This document shows positions 58,453 through 64,000 of a DNA stretch of 64,000 nucleotides, piece after piece; within the stretch, counting starts at the first letter, position 1, and each line of letters starts with the position of its first letter. Location of the stretch: positions 1-64,000 of the forward strand of contig QNQO01001151.1 of NCBI GenBank assembly GCA_003290165.1, read 5' to 3'. A program made the position numbers and the translations under genes. The DNA is from Berberis thunbergii. Lineage: Eukaryota; Streptophyta; Magnoliopsida; Ranunculales; Berberidaceae. Below the pieces are notes generated by a model. It saw only the letters and a program-made list of their open reading frames with translations, was not told the DNA's origin and did no database searches.

Positions 58453-60990
58453 GTGATGATAGATAAAATCATGTACTGGAATGCACGGGGAGTTGGTAAT
58501 CGGGCTACCTGTTGCATATTAAAGAAGCTGGTGAAATATAATATTGTAAAATTGCTAGCTATTGTTGAGCCTATGATTCATGCTTCGAAGCACATGGAGA
58601 TTGGAGGTAAGGTATGTTTACCTTTGTTTGCATCTAACAACAATGTTGGCGGTAAAATCTGGGTTTTTTGGGACAATGACCTAAAAGTTGACATATTAAG
58701 GTGCACTGACCAGATCATGCATTGTAAGGTGTCTACCTTATTTTTTAATAGATTCTTCTATATTTCTTTCGTATATGCAAAGTGTACATTACAAGAAAGG
58801 AAAAGTCTATGGGAGGAAATTGATTACATTGCCATGGGAATGTTTGAACCTTGGATCATTGGAGGAGACTATAACGTTATTGCACAAGGGGGAGAAAAAC
58901 TTGGTGGATGTCCGCCCAGTCAATTGGCTATATCAGAATTTTCAGATTGTATTTCGGCTTGCGGGCTGTCAGATTGTGGATTCTCTGGTCCGAAGTTCAC
59001 ATGGTGTAATAATCAGCAGGGAGACAATAAAACTTGGGCTAGACTAGATCATTTCTTGGGGAATGCGGATTGGTTAGCGGATATGCAACATATTCGGGTT
59101 AAAAACTTACTCAAAACCTGCTCTGATCATGCCCCTTTACTGGTTTCTCTACCAATCACTCCGAGGGCAAGTATGTCCTCTTTTAGATTTCAAAGAATGT
59201 GGTCTACTCATGATGATTTTCAGAGACTTGTAGTTATAAATTGGAATATATATTGTGAAGGAACAGTGGCGATGTTTATTCTGGTTTTAAAACTTAAGCG
59301 ATTTAGGGGTGCTTTGAAAATTTGGAACAAGGAAACTTTTGGTAATATTTTCGACCAAACTAGAAGATTGGATAATGAAATCGAGCAACTGGAATTCAGT
59401 TTGATGCAGGGATGGGATGTAAATGATAATGTTAACTTAAACAGATGTCATTTTGAACTCCAAATTGCAATGATGTGAGAAGAAATATATTGGAACAAAA
59501 ATCAAGGGAAAATTTTTTAAAGAAGGGGATGCATGCACAAAATTCATCTTTGCATCTGTAAAAGCCAAACAAAATAGAAGAGTGATAACTAAAATATTTG
59601 ATTTAGCAGAGAATGTAATAACAGATCAAAAAACTATTTTTTCAGTATATGTTGTCGTCCGAAAGGTATCAAGAAGATCATGAACTCATGGAGTGTGTCC
59701 TTAAGTTGATTCAGACAGAGGAATGTGATGAACTCATGAAGTTGCTGAATCTAGAGGATGTCAAAAAAGCATCTTTTAGAATTCCACAAGACAGCGCCCC
59801 TGGTCCGGATGGCTATACCGCCCGTTTTTTCAGTCATGATGGGATATTATAGGCCATGATATGTGGCAAGATACAAAAGGATTCTTTGAGTGCCAAGCTA
59901 TGCCAGGTACTTTCACCGCCAATTTCCTTGCACTTATTCCCAAAATTGAGGTTCCTTCCTATTATTCTGAGTTCAGGCCTATTAGTTTTTGCAATGTGGT
60001 GTATAAAGTTTGTAGCAAAAGTTTTGGTAAGCACTCTTCCAAAAATTGTCTCTTTAGAGTAGGGGCCTTTGTGTAAGGAAGACTTATTACTGAAAATATA
60101 GGACTGACTCAAGAATTAATGAAGGAGATTGGGAAAAAGGTAATTGGCAATAATGTTATCTTCAAACTTGACATAGAAAAGGCGTATGATAGAAATGAAT
60201 GGGGGTACCTTTTGGCGGTTATGCGCAAATTCGGATTTGACAACAGAATATGTCACTTTATTTCTAATTGAGTTACATAATGTGGATTTACGGTGTTGTT
60301 GCAAGGTAGATACGATGAACATTTCAGATAATTAGGGGTCTTAGTCAAGGCAACCCACTCTCTCCTTTTTTTTCTTTGTTATAACTGCAAAAGTTTTAAG
60401 CAGGGAGATTAAACGAGCCTTCCGTAGGAAAGAAAATTGTTTTTATCATACTCTTACGGCTTGTACTCTGATTACCCACCTTTTATATGCTGGTGACTCT
60501 TTGGTGTTTTGAATGGTAGGAAACAGTCCATAGAGGGATATATGAATTTTTTAAAGAGATATTGTTGTGCTTCAGGGGAGAAAATTAATATCGGCAAAAG
60601 CTCTTTTATGATTGATGAGAAATTTTTGGCAGAAAGAATAGTGTTTATCAAACAATGGACATGATTCGGATTTAACCAATCCATGTTTACATACCTTAGG
60701 GTACTTATCAAGGCAGATGCAGAATAACTTATTTTGATGACTTGGTGAACAAAACACAGCATAGAATTCAAGGTTTGGAAGGCAAGATTACTTTCTCCGA
60801 AATGAAGACTAATTCCAATTAGACATGTTTTTTTGTCAATGCCAATCTACACTATAGCTGCAACGTGTGTTCCTATGAAAGTTCTGAATAATATACATAA
60901 ATTGATAGCTGACTTTTTCTGGGGGGATCATGAAGGGAGACATAAACATAAATGGGTTGCATGGGGCAGACTCAGTGTGCCAATGGAAAA
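58453..60990 (+). pseudogene. L1-type LINE ORF2 relic (endonuclease and reverse transcriptase)
   Basis: 58453-59478 is open for 341 codons and encodes the APE-like endonuclease: IMYWNARGVGN (catalytic Asn), LAIVEPMI (Glu), WIIGGDYNVIAQ (Asp/Asn), then SDHAPLLVSL, the Ser-Asp-His motif. The nicking site set therefore looks complete. The RT follows in broken frames: RIPQDSAPGPDGYTARFF near 59780, FRPISFCNVVYKVCSK near 59975, KLDIEKAYDRNEWGYL near 60170 and THLLYAGDSLVF near 60475, where the usual Y-A-D-D box has Gly in place of the first Asp. Further conserved C-terminal text (WVAWGRLSVPMEKGG) ends at about 60995, where a copia gag begins in the opposite direction. No poly-A tail or target duplication seen. 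Confidence 0.9.
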
Positions 60991-60995
60991 GGGGG

Positions 60996-61423
60996 GACTA
61001 ACCTATTGAACTCATCCAAGTGCTCAAACAAGGTAATGCCTTGTCTCATATTCATACGAAAAAGTTGTTTCTTCAAGAAGAGATTATTCTGGATGTTCTT
61101 CGTCATGTATTTGTCCTCCAACTTTTCCAGAACACTTTCGCAACAGTTTTCCTCATTACAAAATACTTTTGTTCTTTCGCCAAACAAAGTTGTATAGATC
61201 CACATGCTTGTCGATTCAATTTGTTCTAGGCTTCATTACTCATTTTCTCCGATTTATCGTGCAGCGCCTCCTCCAAATTCTGTTGCGCAAGCACATCTAG
61301 AACCTCACACTGCCACATGCCCAAATTGTTCTTGGCATTGAACTTTTCGACATCAAATTTACCGACAGTAGCGGTAATCACCTTTGATCCAGAACTTGAT
61401 GAATCTGACATACTTTTCAACAA
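60996..61423 (-). pseudogene. Ty1/copia gag relic
   Basis: Minus strand. MSDSSSSGSKVITATVGKFD then VEKFNAKNNLGMWQCEVLDV and VLAQQNLEEALHDKSEKMSN is the N-terminal part of a plant copia gag. After a break near 61215, KVFCNEENCCESVLEKLEDK, YMTKNIQNNLFLKKQLFRMN and ITLFEHLDEFNRLV continue it. Translation ends at the LINE junction. The start codon lies 46 bases downstream of the primer binding site. Confidence 0.85.
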
Positions 61424-61468
61424 TCACGAACTCACGCGCCTTCAAATGAACCCTAGGAAATAACCTTC

Positions 61469-61481
61469 GGCTCTGATACCA
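61469..61481 (-). promoter_or_regulatory. Primer binding site of the copia element
   Basis: Minus strand tggtatcagagcc, a perfect initiator Met tRNA complement, six bases after the end of the LTR. Confidence 0.9.
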
Positions 61482-61487
61482 ATTTAT

Positions 61488-62431
61488 TGTGCCAACGGAA
61501 GCGGAACAACAAGTATGCGTGAATAGTTAATAGTGTCTTATAAATGAATAATAATGTATTCGTGAATAGTGATGAATACATATACGTTATTGTACACTTA
61601 GACGTATCAAAAATAGTATTGCATCCGTGAATAGGGTCGAATATGAAAACAATACAATTTAATCAGACAGAAGAAAAACACCAAATTTAACATGATTCGA
61701 TAATATGCCTATGTCCACGGGAGCAAAGAGGAGGTTCCACTAACTAGAGAAAAGTACAAAGAGATAATGGAAAATTTTCTCCTACAAAGAGCATATTTTT
61801 ACTCACTCAAACTCTCACAAAAGAGTATATAAATTTTTCTCTCACACAAAACAAGCTAATGGATCTCGTTGAGGATGGCTTGCTTTTGCTGTGATCCTCC
61901 TCTATTTATAGGAGGAGTGGAGATCATGTTGAAAGCGATGGAATGAAGAAACTCAACATTTCATTCGCCGAATGCCTTTTCCACCGATTTCCGCCAAAAG
62001 CACTGATTGTGATTTGTTTTCTTCATGAGAGAAAAGGAAAAAGACAACAAAGGTGGGAGGAAAAAATTGTTTTTCTTCGTCCCTTTCCTTAGGTTGTCCC
62101 TTTCCAACAATTTTCACCTGTTGGGTACAATTCAAACAAATATCAAAACTCAAAAATCATTTTTTGTTTTAACATTACTTCTCGACCACGAAAGGTCGTT
62201 GTCAAAGACTCAACGCCCTTCATTCTCGCACCTTTTATTTTAATCTCAAGATAAAAAAAGTCGTTGTCATTTCTAGAATTTGCTTTCTCCACCTCATTCT
62301 AGAAGTTGTTTGCATTTGGTGGTCAAAATAAAAGGAAGAAACCTAAGAAGAAGATGTCAATTTCTAATTAAATTGGTGGGACCCCCAATTATTTTATTAG
62401 GTGTGTTTTGTCAAATTGGCGGGACCCAACA
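61488..62431 (-). mobile_element. Copia LTR shared by two internal regions
   Basis: 944 bp on the minus strand, starting tgttgggtcccgcc after a gggagttt polypurine tract (62432-62440) and ending ttccgttggcaca. On one side it is preceded by the RNase H end and polypurine tract, on the other it is followed by primer binding site and gag. It is therefore both the 3' LTR of one copy and the 5' LTR of the next. AT-rich, non-coding, with a TATA-like tatataaatt region near 61825-61840. Confidence 0.8.
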
Positions 62432-62457
62432 AAACTCCCCTCACGCCAATTTGGGGT

Positions 62458-64000
62458 TTAAGCTAAACCTGCAACTTTCTTGCAAGTTCCTAACTTCTCT
62501 CTAGGTAGAGGTTTTGTCATCATATCAGCCCCATTGTCATTTGGGTGACGGTTATCAACCTGCAACAGTTTATTTTCTAACACATTACGGATCTAGTGAT
62601 ACCTTATGTCGATGTGTTTGAACCTTGAATGAAAAATCAAGTTCTTGCTAAGGTCAATTGCACTCTGACTGTCACAATAAAATACATGACTTTCTTGATT
62701 CTGACCTAGTTCTTGTAGGAACTTCTTCATCCACAAGATCTCCTTACAACCTTCAGTGATTGCAATATACTCTGCCTCTATGGTGGATAAGGCAACACAC
62801 TTTTGTAATCGTGATTGCCATAAGACAACTCCCCCTGCAAAATTCATCACGTACCCTAATATGGATTTTCTCGTATCCACATCACCAGCCATATTTGCAT
62901 CTGTATATCCTTCCAATACAGGTTTACCATTACCAAAACATAAACAATGACTAGACGTACCTCTGAGGTACCAAAGTATCCATTTGACTGCTGCCCAATG
63001 TTTCTTTCCTGGATTTAATAGGAAACGGCTCACAACTCCAACTGCATAAGCAATATTCGGTCTGGTACATACCATGGCGTACATCAGATTGCCGATCGTC
63101 GATGCATAAGGCACCTTACTCATTTCAGATTTTTCGTCCTCGCTTGATGGGCATTGTCTCACACTAAGCTTAAAGTGACTTGCTAGTGGAGAACTGATTG
63201 GCTTAGCTTTGCTCATGTTGAGTCTTTCAAGAACTTTTTCAACATATCGTTCTTGAGATAGCCATATTTGATGATTCTGCCTGTCGCGGGTAATCGTCAT
63301 GCCAAGAATTTGTTTTGCTTGTCCTAAGTCCTTCATTGCAAAGGACTTACTTAACTCCTTCTTCAACTTGTTAATTTTGGCTTTATCATGGCCAACAATT
63401 AACATATCGTCAACATAGAGCAGAAGAATAATAAATTCATCATCATAAAATTTCTTGATGAAGACGCAATGATCCGCCGTTGTTTGTTTGTACTCATTTT
63501 TCTCCATGAATGAATCAAACTTCTTGTACCACTACCTCGGTGCCTGTTTCAGACTGTACAATTTTTTCTTCAATCTTCATACAAGTTTTTTTTTCCTTTG
63601 ACTTGGAAACCTTCGGGCTGCTCCATAAAAATTTCCTCTTCAAGATCACCATGCAAGAATGCAGTCTTTACGTCAAGTTGTTCCACCTCGAGATCAAGAT
63701 TGGCTGCCAAGCCAAGAACAACTCGAATTGAAGACATTTTCATCATGGGTGAGAATATTTCATCAAAGTCTATACCCTTCTTCTTCCCGAATCCTTTCAC
63801 AACCAACCTTGCCTTGTAACGAGGTCGTGAGCTGGGTTCTTCATTCTTAATCATGTACGCCCACTTGTTCTTGAGAGATTTTATGCCCTCTAGTAGCATT
63901 ACCAAATCATACGTGTGGTTCTCATGCAAGGATTTCATTTCTTCTTGCATGGCTTTCAACCACTCATCCTTGAGCTGATTGGCGACAGCTTCTTCGTAGC
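62458..64000 (-). pseudogene. Ty1/copia pol: reverse transcriptase and RNase H (5' end outside the window)
   Basis: Minus strand, continuing beyond 64000. 63959-63570 gives RT: RYKARLVVKGFGKKKGIDFD, FSPMMKMSSIRVVLGLAANL and VEQLDVKTAFLHGDLEEEIF. A frameshift near 63540-63510 separates this from LLLYVDDMLIVGHD, the RT catalytic box with both Asp, and MKDLGQAKQILGM. RNase H follows: GYTDANMAGD, LSTIEAEYIAITEGCKEI and YCDSQSAIDLSKN. A nonsense codon (TAG where the family usually has Trp after RYH) falls at about 62590, and the end of pol (DMMTKPLPREKL to VAGLA, stop at 62458) continues in the same frame. Integrase and gag of this copy must lie to the right. Confidence 0.92.

Noticed and set aside
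58453..60990. A host endonuclease/phosphatase gene
   Set aside because: Endonuclease motifs are followed by RT motifs in LINE order; it is a retroelement.

Overview
This is nuclear DNA of a flowering plant, most likely a eudicot. It is AT-rich, gene-poor and packed with plant-type transposable elements: hAT, CACTA, Mutator-like, PIF/Harbinger, a Helitron candidate, an L1-type LINE, Ty1/copia and Ty3/gypsy. Recognisable host gene pieces (KRR1, a PDR-type ABC transporter, an ENOD93-like exon, MGDG synthase, SMC5, a GT47 exostosin-family protein) are all truncated or broken. I see no intact host gene, no rRNA or tRNA gene and no CRISPR array. Almost every protein-coding signal is transposon-derived and carries stops or frameshifts. 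All identifications come from reading translated motifs and repeat ends by eye; no alignment was run.

Layout. 1-5232: a broken hAT transposase whose 3' two thirds is repeated in tandem. 5279-5894: first of three copies of a non-autonomous hAT element. 7.4-9.8 kb: a decayed LTR-retroelement-like region. 10.2-12.1 kb: fragments of three unrelated host genes (KRR1, ENOD93-like, PDR transporter) with introns. 12.8-15.2 kb: four small DNA transposons or candidates. 15.2-36.1 kb: three copies of a roughly 3.1 kb LTR-like repeat (A, B, C), each followed by an initiator-Met-type primer binding site, joined by two internal regions that carry gag (and in one case protease) but no polymerase. Copy A is interrupted by two hAT elements, one carrying an MGDG synthase gene piece, and copy B by a Mutator-like MITE.

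36.1-42.4 kb: an Athila-type Ty3/gypsy pol on the minus strand (protease, RT, RNase H, integrase), interrupted by two more copies of the three-copy hAT element. 42.4-48.2 kb: a CACTA-like element with subterminal repeats, minisatellites and a Transposase_24-type gene relic. 48.2-57.2 kb: low-coding sequence with a SINE relic, foldback MITEs, a hAT MITE with a perfect 8-bp target duplication, an SMC5 exon piece and a GT47 exon piece, the last two separated by a 1.3 kb Harbinger-like element. 58.1-61.0 kb: an L1-type LINE. 61.0-64.0 kb: two Ty1/copia internal regions sharing a single 944-bp LTR on the minus strand, running off the window edge.

The elements do not form a pathway. They give a relative insertion history, because several insertions have an empty sister copy in this same window. 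The most notable items are the hAT element carrying the MGDG synthase first exon, the pol-less tandem LTR array, the exact tandem duplication ending at a hAT terminus, and two clusters of unrelated host gene fragments.
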